A model generated the notes under the pieces. It ran no database searches, was not told the origin of the DNA, and worked only from the letters and a program-made list of their open reading frames with translations. This document shows positions 44,321 to 57,600 of a stretch of 64,000 bases of DNA, piece by piece. Each line of letters starts with the position of its first letter. Within the stretch, counting starts at the first letter, position 1. The stretch is taken from NCBI RefSeq assembly GCF_001653235.2, contig NC_035795.1, positions 1,116,001 through 1,180,000 of the forward strand, in the 5' to 3' direction. Source of the DNA: Pochonia chlamydosporia 170 (taxonomy: Eukaryota > Ascomycota > Sordariomycetes > Hypocreales > Clavicipitaceae). Made by a program: the position numbers and the translations under genes.

Positions 44321-47107
44321 TAGGCGTTAACACTGACGTCGTGGCCTAACGGGCCGTTTGTCACACCTGCTTAACCGAAGGGTCCTCAGTATGCAGCGAT
44401 GACATGCTGGCGGGCCGTGTGCGGACTGGTTTGACAGAATACCAATTTCATCCGCGTACTAGCGGTATCCAGCGCCATTTGCTCAATTTGCTCACACCAA
44501 TGTAATAATAACAGCAAATCATGTACGATACTTACTCATCTCATTTACGACCTAACCGCTTCCTACACCGCTCACAATAGACTTGTCCACGATATATTGA
44601 AATACGGAAGAACTCATATCGCAGGATTGGATAGATGACACCTTGGCGCCACTGGCTTGGTATTATAGAAAACTTGGACCTTGGTACCTACCGAATTACT
44701 AGGTAATTACCCTGTACTTTGTACAGATGATGAAAATGCCAAATGGCTACGTAACAATTGCCGAGTCTAATATAATCTCGGACAACCATTCATGTATAGA
44801 ATATCCTCAAGCTTATTAGTGAATGAGGTACGTCCAGCTATTTGCCTCACTTAGCGAGAGCTTGGCGCACCATTGACAAATAAATTGTTCAAAAGGAGTG
44901 TCCCGTGATATCTACCTTTAACTACCTGATATCTCAGCCCATTGCTCCTAAGCGGAGGACATGCTTGGCACGTACATCCAATGTCGTGAAGCACATGAAT
45001 TCGAAATTGTACATCGCAGTAGCCCGTTCATGATACCACGAACAACATCAATGTCATGACACTGCGTCAACAGACACTCAGTCTAGCAAAGACACTCAAC
45101 CCTTGTGACAAATTATGCAATTTCGCAGATGCTCAAGACTAGACCATGTCAAGTTCAAGGCAGTGACTCTGCTCAAAGCCACAGGCACCACTTCACACCT
45201 GTGTACTTATGAATCTCCACCGATAATGACATACGTCCTAATCGTCATGACACAAATTGTGTCGTTCACTGACGGTGCAAAATTGCTGTTTACTATGTTA
45301 TATAGTGTGGTTTCTACTTCTACTTTGTATTATTGCTGTCCATCGTCAATTAGTTCTCGTCCCGTGCGTACATTGTTTTGTCTCATTTCGCTCATAACAC
45401 TGCACTGTCTCGTGTTGAAACTACCTGTGTCTGCAATTTCTCTGATTATGTACTCTCCATAGTCAAACGGACCCAGCCGCCGCATGCACCTTGAACACCA
45501 AGCTGAACCCTTCCAAACACGTCCTACTCACAACACGCGCAGCATACATCTCATCCATCATCCAGACACAGCACATTCACCAATCAGACAAGCTCCCCAT
45601 CTTACATCGTGCACAAACAAGCCTGGAAGCTGACCGCATCAAGATCCACCAACCTTCCCCAGATTTCGCCGGAATCGAACCCACAAGCATCAAGCCTCAC
45701 CAGTCGTCACGAGACACCCCTCAAAATTTTGTTGGGGATCTGGGGTCCGAAACGTCATAAGGGTCCATCCATTGTCGTGCGCATCACTAAATTTGGTACA
45801 AGCGTCTCTCCTGTATTGGACAGCTTGCATTTGGTACCCCCTCTCATCCAGCTAGTTGGGGCATGAGCCTTGTGACCAGTTTCAAAAGAGGAATTCACCA
45901 ACACTCATCGCCTCAAATAGGCTGCCAACGAGCGATGTAGGTACCTACGTACCTGTGCGTATCGTCATTGCAGGAAACGGACTCGGCATCACATCGTTTG
46001 ACAACCCCGACGCCAACACGTCATCACGAACCGGAAACCAGGACTGCAAATGATTGACAAATCGCTTCAATGTACTCATGTATGCACTATGTACTGTACG
46101 CCTCCTATATGTTTCCCCATTGCAATAGTAATGATGCCCCTTCGCGCCAGAAAGAATTTAAAAAAAATTGTCACCAGACAATGTGCTGTGCCGTACCGTG
46201 TTGTGACCCAACCAATGCTTTCATTCCTGCCAATCCGCCTCACTGTAAATAACAATGCAATGGTGACTTTGATCCAAGACATGATCATCTGAAAGCACAA
46301 ATCCAACACACAAAGCTCCTTGTTCCCTGGAAAACACACAAGAAGCCAACAGGCTACAAGAAAAACAAACCAAAAACCGAAAACCAAACAACGCCGGTCA
46401 GTGCTGTTGACCCTGACTTCATCCCATGAATCTGATTGTTTTCTCTTCTTTCCCTTTGTCCGCGTCTTTGCATTTTGCTTGCCCACACAAATATCCCAGT
46501 GCATTCAAGGAGAGACTTGTGGTAGAAATCTACCATCCCAGGTACCTCCTCAAGAAAAAAGAAAAACCCCAAAATACACAACCTCTCTTGAATAATAATA
46601 TAATAGTAGAAGTCGTATCAACAATGAATAAAGTTTTGTAGGAATGCTTTTGCAGCCGGAAAATCACAAACGTCGAGGTCATTAGTGGCCGTAGCAAGTC
46701 CGAGTCGTCTCGGTAATACTAAAACAGCTACCGGCGTCCGCATAGTCCATAAAACTACACGGGCCCGGAGCGTTCTGGCGTATTTCCCTCTGATCCAAGG
46801 TGTGATGAATCTCATACCGCTGGCGTGACCGTCTGTGTAGCTTCGAGTCAATTGGTAGCGCCTCTCGAGAAGATCGAGAAGATCAAAATGATGGTGTGCA
46901 AGAACCTGACGGCCGGACATGAACAGCGAGGAATAAAAAACCAATGGGAAAACGATGGACGTGTCTGTAAGGGTATCGGTTTATCGTAGTTTGTTTGAAG
47001 ACTGATAATCGGGCTCCGAAATGATTTGGCGTCGTGAATCGTTCCTCGAGTCATTATCGTTTCGTCAAAACGTGGCGAATGTGTAAACAGGAAATCGACT
47101 TTTTTCT
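44321..47107. other. Convergent intergenic region between cyt-4 and REG1
   Basis: About 2.8 kb with no supported gene; short frames only. Moderately AT-rich with ACCTA-type palindromic stretches near 44686-44706 and 45936-45953. An 8-bp inverted repeat (45657-45664 / 45738-45745) encloses a tRNA B-box-like sequence but does not fold as a tRNA. Confidence 0.45.
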
Positions 47108-48926
47108 TCACTTCCTCCACCCAACGTTCCAAATAACATGTGCAATGTCCCGCGCTGTATTGACAGTATCAATAACCCGGCCAATGATCCCATCACCGTT
47201 TGAAGCCTCCCCCTCTTCACAAGGCATGAACATGCCAGATGGTGTGCGGCGCATGCCAGCCGGCTCATCTGTCAGACTTCCCGATGAAGACGACCGGTGA
47301 AGGCTGCCACCAACTGAGCTTCCTGGCGGAGATCGCCACCCTGAGCTAGCAATCAGGGTTCCATCACTGAGACCATCGTCGCCGTCGTCTTCCTCGCCGA
47401 AAAAGAATCGTGATGACTGCTTCGCTGGCCGAAGGGTTTCCTGGGACGACGATGGTGATATGATTGGGCTTCGGTAGACGCCCGTGCTGTGTTTCATAGC
47501 TGTTTCCTGTGGTTCCGGTGTGTCTGCTCGGTACTTGAGGGTAGTAGAGGGTAGTTTGGCAATAATCTTGCCATCTGAATTCGCCGCCTTCTTGCTTCGC
47601 TTCTTGGACGGAGGCGCGCGTTTCTTGGATTTGACTCGCTTCATCATGACGCCGCCATCGTCGGAATCACTGTCTTCACCAAGAACGTCATGGTCATAAT
47701 CCTCCTCCTCGTCGTCCTTGACATCGATGGCAATGCACTGCTCTACCTGCTCATTGAAATGAATATGCTTGCGCTCTGGGAAAGGAGAGGAAATATTGGA
47801 CGAGTCGGTTGAAGCCGCAACAGAGCTGCCAGTGCATTGGCTGCCCCTCCGGACGGAAAGGGGGTAGGTGATATAATAATCAGTATTGGACTTGTCTGTT
47901 CTGTGCTTCAGAACACCCCGAGTTTCTTGGGCCTGAACTGCCGCCGTAGCCTGCTTCAGCAGGGACGCTGATACCAGAGACCTTTGTAGCATGACTTCAG
48001 ACATACTCCTCTTCTTGAGAATTGGCTTCTTGTTTAGGTTGACAAGTGAGTCCGTTTTTGACAGAGTCACACTTGAAGGCTCTGTGCCTGTAGGGTTCGC
48101 ATTCTTGGATCCACACTGCAACGGGCCATATAACCAGGTAACATCGCAGTCTTTGAGCCTATGAAGTGTTTCTGATTAGCCAAACAAAGCAAGTGAATAG
48201 AGGGTGAAAAGAATCAACGTACCAATTTAGTTCCTCGGGCGATATTGTTTTGAGATTGTTCCTAGCCTTCATCCAAGTCCTCCAAGATGCGTTTTCCAAT
48301 CTTGCACTGTTGGCAAATTCGCCCCTCTTGGAGATGATGTACCTCCACGACGACCAGATGTCCTCTTCTTTCCAGTCATGCGACAAGTAATCTACTTGCC
48401 GGGAAGGCTTACTTGACACTGCGGTGTCGTCTTCTGCGTGTTCGGTAACCTCAGGTGTGTCAGGACCAGATGTAGCACCCGAGCCCTCGGGTTCTGCAGG
48501 AGAGACCGTGTATGAATCCCCAGTCTTGGGGCTTGGTGGTGGTTCCAAGTTGTCATCGCGTTGAAAGTCAGGTTGCAAGAAGAACTTTTCCTGTGAGAGA
48601 AGAGGCAGGCTAAAATGGTCTTCGGGGCTCTCGTCAATGCCAAAGGTTTCATCAAAGTCGGACGATATTGACAAATTGCTCGCAGGAGTAGATGAGAAGG
48701 ATACGTCGGTGGATTCGGCTTGGATTGCTGGGGGGGATGAAGGTGCTGAAGAAATTTCGGAATCAGTGTATACTTTGGACGGTGGGTTGAATGGAGCGGA
48801 TATTTGCGGCGTGGGTGTTGATCGATATGATGAGGATTTGTGTCCAAAACTGGTCTGAGATTGTGAGCGTCGCAACGACGAGGACGAGAAGTAGCTGCTG
48901 TCCTCGGACGAGAGGACAGCCGCCAT
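47108..48926 (-). CDS. REG1: Reg1-like protein phosphatase 1 regulatory subunit
   Basis: Putative regulatory subunit that directs PP1 (Glc7) to Snf1 kinase in glucose repression. Exons 48926-48223 and 48158-47108 on the minus strand give 584 residues. The Ser-rich, disordered N terminus is followed by the family domain (about residues 175-250): DYLSHDWKEEDIW, FANSARLENASWRTW and, rebuilt across the intron, ELNWLKDCDVTWLYGPL. The basic motif KKPILKKRSMSEVM and the PP1-docking segment KHIHFNEQVEQCIA (Lys365, Ile367 and Phe369 fit the RVxF pattern) are diagnostic of Reg1-type proteins. An acidic run and a Lys/Arg-rich nuclear-signal-like run (KSKKRAPPSKKRSKK) follow. The 1-kb sequence upstream is probably a long leader plus promoter. 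Confidence 0.9.
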
Positions 48927-49600
48927 TATGACGAGAGGTTGCTGTATTGGGGGGATTTGATTTGCAGGCGTAAAAAGGACGCCGCAGTTGTGTTTGGGTC
49001 GCGAGCAGAATCAGAGACTCATGGGCACTCTAGACGCGGGTCCAAAATGCAGAGACTGATTTCGACGGCGGATTAGACGTAAGGGTGGGCGAGCAAGGCG
49101 ATGAGATAGATGAAGGCGATGGCGAGATAGAGTTGGCCAGGCGTTCTGTGCAGATAACGTTGGGGTGGGTTGCAGCTGCGCTCCAGTTTCGATGCACGCC
49201 GCACACAATCAATGATCCTTGCCGATAAGAAAAATGGTTCCAGTTTGGCTGGTCTGTCAACCACGCTCAAGAAGGCAAGGCACGGCACGGAGTCCAGTAG
49301 ATAAGAGCCAAAGTATCGGTTGTGCAACGGCCGGAATGGAGGACGAGGAGACTGCGCGGATTTGTTTTGATAATCGGCTGGCGCGCAGGAGGCAAATTGA
49401 TCTCGACAATAGGGGATGGAAATGCAAATTTGCTGTGCGGTAGAAGAGAGACCGAGGCCAGTCGACCCAATTTGTGGTGGGATGCAGAGTTTTGACAGGT
49501 CAAGGCTCGATGGTCTGAATGGAATGGTGGATGGCGCGAGTCTGGACAAACTGATTGCGTGGGGACGGGGCAGTGACCCAGGCCAGTCAAGACCGTTGCC

Positions 49601-49636
49601 AGAGTCAGAGTCAGAGTCAGAGTCAGGGTTAGAGCC
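49601..49636 (+). repeat. Hexamer tandem repeat (AGAGTC type)
   Basis: Four perfect AGAGTC units followed by AGGGTT and AGAGCC, upstream of REG1. Confidence 0.9.
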
Positions 49637-49733
49637 AGAGGAGCCAGAGCCAAAAACTGAGGGGGCACTGCCGAGATGGAACCAGCGAATGTCGAAGTGG
49701 GCGAGTGTGAGAGACCAGAGCGAGTGAGTGAGT

Positions 49734-49768
49734 GACAGGTGACAGGCGACAGGCGACAGGCGACGGCT
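49734..49768 (+). repeat. Heptamer tandem repeat (GACAGGC type)
   Basis: GACAGGT, three GACAGGC units and a final GACGGCT, preceded by GAGT repeats, 100 bases from the hexamer array upstream of REG1. Confidence 0.9.
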
Positions 49769-51343
49769 GACTTGTAGTCGGTGACCGACTAATCGACGGA
49801 GACAGGAGGCGAAGAAAATGGGGCCGAGAGGCGATGGGCCATGTATTGGCCCTCCGAGTAGAAAGTGACGACTAGACGAGAGGGGAATAAAAAGAAAAAA
49901 GAAGAGGAAAGGAGTAAGAGGTTGAGATTGAAGAATGAGAATGACACTCCAAGACAAAGAGACGAACTGATGGGAGGGGAGGCGAACAAGGTGACCTTTT
50001 GGCATGATTTATTAGCCAAGTTGTTTGATACATGTACTTTCTCGAGCACGCAAATCCAAACCGGCTGGACAGGGCCATGGCCATGCACGTCGATGTCAAG
50101 CAACCAGACGCAAGGCAATGGCAGCGCATCCACATCCACATCCACACATCCACGTCTGGGTTCGACTGGTCTGGGGTTGATTATTCCTGACCTCGCGCTG
50201 CACTGTGGATGGACTCGCGTCGTCCAAGCGGGACGAAAACGATGAAGCAGGAGATCGAGGGCAGCGACCGGCCCAAGACAAGACGAACAGCCACTGGAGA
50301 CTGCGAGTGTCGGGTTCCAGTTCGGGTCCAGTCTGGTACAAACAAAAATACTGGGGTATAGACTTGTCGGGAAAGTCACTTTGGCCACCAAGGCACACCC
50401 ATGCTCCGCCAAAGGTACCACGATCGGTACCACGAGATCGAGTCTCAGCCCCATCCCCAGTGCCCCAAATGCCACTTCCCACTTTCAGCGACCGCTGGCG
50501 TGCCACAAACTGCACTCGGGGAGCCACTGGGGACTCCAGTTGGCTCATTCTGCGCCCGCTCCAGTCCCGTCAACTGGCTGGATCAACTGGTCTGCTCAAG
50601 TCTGGTCTGGTCCTTCTTGTCAACGGTAACATTGAAACTAGCGCAGAGAGACGTCGAGCTGTTCTCTCACGCTAACTTCTAGTTACCAGCCCAGCCCGGA
50701 TTGACTCTCAAGGTACTCCGTACTTGGCAATGTACCCAAGTACCAGATCAAAGATCAAGGTACCAGACCACACTTGCATCCAACTCCTGGTTGAAAGGTT
50801 TCCCAAGGGAGACAGAAGTTTCTGTGTACCTGCCAATTGCATGCGGAGTGGCCAGGGCACACACGCCAAACTCCCACACACCAACTACCACCACAATACC
50901 ATGGACGCAAGACCAAAGCAAGCAAGCACCAACAAGACGGCCCTTTGCTGACATTCGCACCCAGAAAAGCGGGCTTGCCAACTTTGAACGGATCGGCGCT
51001 TGGACTGCAGCCTGCAAGTCTACGCCGTGGTGGACGGCAAGGGCTATCGAGCCTGCTCTGCCAGACAGACGAGACTTGACATGGTTTGCCATGCAAAGGC
51101 AGGCCAGTCGAGGTCTGGGGACAAGGTTGCCATCGCCCACGACTGCCAGACTCGCCCTGGCCTTGGCCGATGGCCTGCCGCCGGTGCTACCCATCCCTGG
51201 ATCCTCGCGACTGGGAGCTCCAGTCTCTCTACCGGACCCAGCGAGAGAGGCTGAGTGAGTGACTAGTCGCAGTTGAGTCTGGTGTTGGATTTGGGTTTTC
51301 TCTCTTGAAAATGGCCAATATTGTTCTAATCTCCCTGCATCAG

Positions 51344-51520
51344 TTAGGACCATAACATCCACGGTATTCCCTCGTCGGCAGTCATTCGAGACCATGTACC
51401 AAGGGCGAGAGCAACGAGAATCAATGCCCACATCCAGATTACCCAGTGTTCTAACCTCATTCTGCGCAGCGTCGTGAGTTTGCGCCCGTTGGCAAGCCGT
51501 ATGGATCTCTTCTCAGCCAT
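51344..51520 (-). CDS. Candidate 58-residue membrane microprotein
   Basis: An uninterrupted minus-strand frame opens with ATG in a good context (GAAGATGG) and encodes 58 residues. The N-terminal 25 residues are strongly basic (EKRSIRLANGRK, TTLRRMRLEH), followed by a single hydrophobic helix (WVIWMWALILVALALGTW) and a short polar tail ending WMLWS. Basic-then-hydrophobic order is typical of single-pass proteins with a cytosolic or matrix N terminus. No family is recognised and there is no neighbouring gene on this strand for kilobases. It may be a genuine small gene in the desert or a chance frame. Confidence 0.33.
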   Translation of the reverse strand: MAEKRSIRLANGRKLTTLRRMRLEHWVIWMWALILVALALGTWSRMTADEGIPWMLWS

Positions 51521-54500
51521 CTTCAGCCAGCCAGTGCCTGTGCCTGTGGAGGGAAGTAAAGCCCGATGAGGGGACCATCGCAGCCACCTCAACTGTCTTC
51601 AAGCTTGACTTGGCACGGGGCATTGTGACTACCAAGGTAGTCTAGACATGAGCTGAGGCGTAACGGTTCCCAGAGTCTAAGAGAGTGGCTTGCTCACAAC
51701 TCTGCTCATGCAAATTTTAACTCCCATGAAGGCCAGTGCCAACTCGCCCGGAGTGACCAAGCTCTCTGCCGAGTGCGAATCAGCAATACACACGTTCTTG
51801 CTTCATATACGAATAGCTTGCTCACCCACCGCCTCGATTGCCCGCAAGGAGGTTTTTGGACATACTATCCCACGCCCATAAGCTATTACGAGATAGCTCA
51901 TCAGAGTTTTGTTTGATCAATGAGACTTTTATGCCGGCAATGAAAGTTTGGGCCTGTCCCGTAGGAGCTGTGAAGCAGAAGTCCATCCTCCAGGTATATC
52001 GGTACCAATTATTGCGTATTCCGTGCACAACACATGGATTCGCAGCCCGCGTTCTACATCTCGATCGATGGTCCCAGACAGCTCGGCAGACCATGCTATT
52101 GCAGGATTCCTTGATGGTTTATCCCAGCCCCTTCATGGCGGTTGTTTACCACCTGTCGCACGTTGTTCAAGGGAATCCCTAGCGGCGAGCGGCCAACGGA
52201 AACCAGAAGACACTACCACTTGCAGGGGCCAGCACTAGCGAGGGGTACCCTGAGGTACGCGGCCGTTGTTTGATCGAGCCCAGACCAGGGGCACACTGGG
52301 GAGGACCTTCAAAGTTGCAGCAAAGTATGAGCCAGGGTGGTTGGCCGGTGGCTTGTGGCACTAGTTTATCCCATGAAGGGTGGTAACTGTGCATACACCA
52401 AGTTTGATGGTGTGCTTTGTGCATCTTCCTTTCAAGATTCAGGCAAGAACCAGTTGCGTTGGAGGAATCTTTGGTGTGTGCTTCTTGTTGGTGTCTTTCT
52501 ATTATCGAGCGGAAAGGACGCAAAACTAAGTTCGGAGTAGGTAGGGTAGCTTTAGGCAAGCAGGTACTCAGTGGCTTGGGGCAAGATATCCCACCAGCTC
52601 CATCACCATCGCCACCTCTCATGAAGTACAGAGTAGGGGTTACCACCAATGCTAGTTGTGCAGGCCCCAGCATCAGCCAAGAGTGGGAACAGTCATGCAA
52701 GCGCTCTGTATCATGAAGGCATCTGCTGTCTACAATCGTTTGTTAGTATCGGGATGAAAATTTCATCAATTGCAACAATGTGCATTACACATCATACCTA
52801 ACTGACCGGTCAGCCCAACAGCGCTATGCAGCACCTCCCATTGGGGTTTCGACATGCCGTGCTTCGACAGTCTTTCCAATACAAGCTGACAAGATGGTCC
52901 ATTGAAGATGGAGCTCCCTGGTGGATGGACTTTTTCAGCCGTTTGACAGGTCGATGTCACTGTGACCTCGTGGAGTCAAACATCACCATACCTGTCGTCT
53001 GGACGGTTTGAGACGCACAAGCCCAGGCACAGTGGCCACACAAAGACCTCCTGGCCATTTTCTACTAAGCTTGGCACCTTCAGCTATGTCCCAGGATCGA
53101 AAGGAAGAAAATGTATCGGGAGGGTTAGGTGAGGTGGCAGGCACAAGTCGTGTTGGTGTGCAAAACATGCCATTTGTGGCCACTCGGCAAAGTGGAAAAT
53201 TGTGAAGCCTCGGGCAAAGTTCATATTCGATTGACATGTTGAAAGGCCAATTGATGTTACTGTCTGGTGCCTTGTGAATCAGGCACATTCTAAAAATCCG
53301 GTCCCAAGTAATCTAGACATTGAATTTACCATTCGGTTAAGGCAAATCAGGGCAGTACATTGTTCAAGAGGTGGAAAGTGGGAGGCTCTCGGCAGGGACG
53401 GCCGTGCCTTCCTCGGAGACATCTGGCTGGCTCTCACGAGACTTTGTAACGAATCGCTTTGCCAAGTCACTCAGCCCCGGAACTTGGACCTCCTTTCATC
53501 GTCGTGTTTCAACAGTCTCGCTTGTCATATTCCGTCTTGCTTTATCCCTTCGTTATCCCACGAGATCGTACGGAGTAAGTTCTACGCGTGTTCACAATAT
53601 GGCTCCTCAATGCGCTGCTTACTCGGCTATCCGAGCAAATTCAAGCATCAAAGGCACCAAGCCCACTCAACCCGTCGACTGGAATCCACAAATGGAGCTT
53701 TGAGCCGCCGTCCTTCGGGCCAGAACGAGCTTGTGGACCTGGCGGCACACGGCCGGAAGGGTGTGGAGCTCCACTGTCGAAGAAAATTTTTTGGAAAGGC
53801 TTCAGATGTGGTGCAGAAGCAGGGCCTTGAAGCGGCTAAACCTTGGTGTAGCCACTATCAACCGGAGTCAATCGATGTATGATCGCGACGTTGAGGTACG
53901 GAACAAGGGCTACCAGCCGCCAATTCGTCAGTTCGCAGTCCAGTGTCGACATCAGCGGCCGGGAGGAGGGTCGTTCATGGACCGAAACTCCATTTTTGTC
54001 CTGGGAGCAGCCGGTCTGCGTGGAGCCTGCGCATTTTTGTTGCACAACTATTGATATTATTAGACATGCAAATCGTTTTCTTGGTCTGTTGGATTGCATG
54101 GAGGAGGACCCTGCTGTCTAAGCCGTCCAAGCCGTCAACAAGCGATGCGTCAACTCGTTGCCAAATTGCTCCCATCACACGTTATCATGCCGGCCACTCC
54201 GTAATGGAACGAACACGGCGCTGGTCCTGGCGGACCGACAAGTTCAAGTCTGGCAGGATCGCCGCCTTGCCAGCCTCAATCCATCAGACTTTTCGTCTCG
54301 TACTCTACCGAGTGCTTCCACAAAGATCCGCTTTAGGTCTGCTGCTTCGATGGCTTGCTATGCCATGGCGTAGTCTTGGATTGTTCTTGTCAGCCACCAT
54401 GCCAACTGTTATGTGTCACACATCGTCATCTCTCTGGAATGGTTCGATAATTTGTTCCTGATGAAGGGTCTGGTCTTGACCGGCATTTTTCATCTTGATT

Positions 54501-54675
54501 ATCGCCGCCAGACTCTAAGAGCAGCGTCAACGTCACGAATTCGTAATGGCTTTTATGTTCTTGACCGTAAGTCGCACACAGCGGATTTGGCAACGAAAGG
54601 GGGACATGGCATTCGCTGAGCGGCGTCATTCTTCAGTTACCTGTAGATGTGCAGCGACGAATTCCCCAGACCTAT

Positions 54676-54687
54676 CTACCTAGGTAG
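54676..54687. repeat. 12-bp perfect palindrome CTACCTAGGTAG
   Basis: Perfect dyad in the gene desert. Related TACCTAGGTA and ACCTAGGT palindromes occur at 20954-20963 and 25793-25800, all outside genes. Confidence 0.8.
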
Positions 54688-57600
54688 CTCTGTGGGGGAT
54701 AACTTCCTCGGATATCGTGCTTGTCATCACCTCGCAGTGGTGCCAGAAGTCGCCCTGATGTGCTGCCATGTGTAGACTACGATCACCAACTTTGTACGAT
54801 ATAAATCGCCACAAAAGATATTAATTCGAGATATGAAGTCATTGTATTTCGAGGAAGCCTTTATTAACCACTATCGATATTGGTTGCAATGTTGCATGGC
54901 AAGTTGGCACATGGGTCTGGCTCAGATCGCCTTGTCAGTGCAGCCTTCTGCGCGGTCATCAAGCATCACCAGCACGGGCCCGGTTTCTCCCGTTGGCAGT
55001 ACTGTGCATTGAGAAACATTGGCACTTATGTATTACGGACAACGGCCGGTTTGAATTGGACAGCCGAAGACACACAGGAACGTTCACCAGAAGAACGCAC
55101 AGTTGCTTGGTCGGATGGCGAATGCTAGGTTTTGAACCCGAGTTTCTCCTTCGGCCAGTACACTCGTGCTGTGCGGAGCCTCAGATTGGCATCATACATT
55201 TGAAAACTTCCTCGCAAGTTATCATTCACGCCCATTGTGTCATAAATACCCAAGTGTACGCGGTTTACCGATTGTCAGCCACTGCTGTGTGTTTGCTCAA
55301 CTGTTTAAAATTGACCCCAGGTGCAAGATCCATAATCAATGGAACCCAGAGGCCCGGCCGTTGCTATAATTGCAGCTTTGAATCCATGTTCCCGAACGTC
55401 GCAGCATTACCGCACCCAGCACCGATAACGAGGGGGACAACGTCTCTTATTATCATGGACCCATTCGGCGACATCTGAGAAAAGAAGCGGTATATCAGGC
55501 ATCGTCCAGGAGCTGCGGGCAAGCTGCAGCCACTGTTTGTGGCGGCATGGAGCCTTTACCACGGGAATCCTGGTGGAATGTACGAACACATTGGCTGATG
55601 GTATGGTATATTGATAGCTGAAACGTGCAAATGACCTCTCGATGACCCGACTTGATGCACTTGGAAAGCGCTTTTGAGGCCAGGAACCCTTGTCTACAGC
55701 ACGCACGTTGGCCACGGGGTAAGAATCTGGGGAGCATGGAATTCGTCTCGTCTGAGACAAAACCATGCATCACAAACAAGGCTTTAGAGACGAACGGCTC
55801 CCCAAGACCTTGTAACGTTTTGCAATCTGTGGCTGTCAGCATTTATCCCAGGCTTTGCGTGTTGATACTGGGAATCAGCTCCGCTACGTGATGAACGGAT
55901 CAGCTCCGGCTCAAACATGTTCACAACAATGAAATTCAATGGCACACAGAGGATAGAGCTGCGACAGGACATGGTTACTTTATGCAAACCGCAGCATTAC
56001 ATCCGAGCACATTAAGATTTCTCTATTCCCACCGGAAAATTGCGCAACGCTACAGTTGCTCATGTTGGAAGTTTAACGGCGACTGGATTAGCTGACGCAA
56101 ACAAGTCAGAAGAGAACGCACAGTTGCTGACTTGGTTCCAGGAGAGAGGCCCATATTTGTGTCATGTATCCGTATCTTTATGCTCATGGATAGCTGTTAC
56201 ACAACATTGCCAACATGATAGCGAAACGATAAGGCTTCTTACCCCACCTCGGCGGAGAAAACACGAGTGAGCCGGCCAGGACAAGATTGAGACTATCCCA
56301 AGTTTGTTGGTGGCATATGCTGGCTGGGATCTAGTTCTGCAAACACCCATGCAAGCTGCCCTACCATGATGCAGCCTATATGCAACTATCTGCATGCGAC
56401 ATCCCAACTGGCCCGCACACTCCCAATGGTCGAGAGCCAATTGACTGGAGGCATGGGTGAAGAAGAGACTTCTCATCGAGTCACCTCCCGGCCGTCGTGG
56501 CGTGCAACCCTGGGAGCTCACTCGGCAGCCATCACCCATCATCCTCAACCAACCAACCTGTATCTATTTGTAGTGAACATGGTTTGGCCAAGACTACAGT
56601 TTCACACCTGTGGTGATGTGAGTAATGGCCAGTTAGTTTGCTTGCTTAACTTGTTGAAGCTATCTTGGCCAACTCAGTCAACAGTCTGGTCCGCCTTTTG
56701 CGACATTTTCTTCGGTGAGGTGGAACGTGCGAGCCTTTTTCGTATCGAGGACGTCGACATATTGTTGGAAGGCAAGTCCTTAACAACTTGTACAATTGGC
56801 GAAGGGTGGCCTTATACAAGGTCAAATAATGGTGATTCTTGCAACAAGGTTCAACAGTCACTGGAACCTCTGAGCCTCCAATCCATACAAAAAGCCACGA
56901 TGAGGAACCAACCTCGACTTTTCTTGTTGATGTCAGGTATTGCTCGACAGTTGTGGCAAATAGTCCGAAATGGGTAAAGCTACCCCGAAGCACACAGATT
57001 GTGCAATGACTTTGGGCCAAACTCTTCCCGAGATGCACTTGCTTGGCAACATACAGAACTCGTGTTCCTAACATGGATACATGGCGTCACAGCCATCGAC
57101 ACGATGGGTTCTAGTGGAAATAAACTCACTTGGAAAATTGATAACAGAGTACGTTATAACATCAACAAAGTCAATATCATCTCCACTAACGAGTTAACTT
57201 CAGGCAAAGATATGTGTAATCCATTCATAAATCAAAGAACCAAAGTTGGAAACAAACAACTCAAGCCTTGTATCGACAACATGCCCCTGTCATTGCGCCA
57301 ACAGTATACAGCCTCAATGTGATCCACAGTGGGCAGCGAGTGCGGCTGGCCATCGATCGACGGCCAGGGAGACTTGGCAAGACTTGGACGATGTCGCGGA
57401 GACCTCAGAGTTGTCGAAAGCAAAATGAAACACCAAGCGCTCAATCTGCTCGTGCAATAGAACAGCAGCTCTCTAAAAGGTGCTGAAAACCCAAGAGGGC
57501 ATATGGACCCCGAGATTGTTACCTTCTGTACTCCGTACTCCGTGCTTGACATGGAGTAAGTCCCAAGATATTGGAGTCATTCACCTTTTGTTCAAATATC

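Noticed and set aside
45657..45745. tRNA-like element: GGGTTCGATTCC B-box on the minus strand inside an 8-bp inverted repeat
   Set aside because: The B box is displaced from the acceptor-like stem by about five bases, the T stem does not pair and no A box or D arm is present.
49073..50005. 310-codon minus-strand frame upstream of REG1
   Set aside because: Composition is dominated by simple repeats (SDSDSDS from the hexamer array) and Ser/Leu/Pro; likely REG1 leader or promoter.
56366..56977. 203-codon ATG frame in the gene desert
   Set aside because: Starts at a real ATG and parts look protein-like, but nothing is recognisable and overlapping antisense frames are similarly long.
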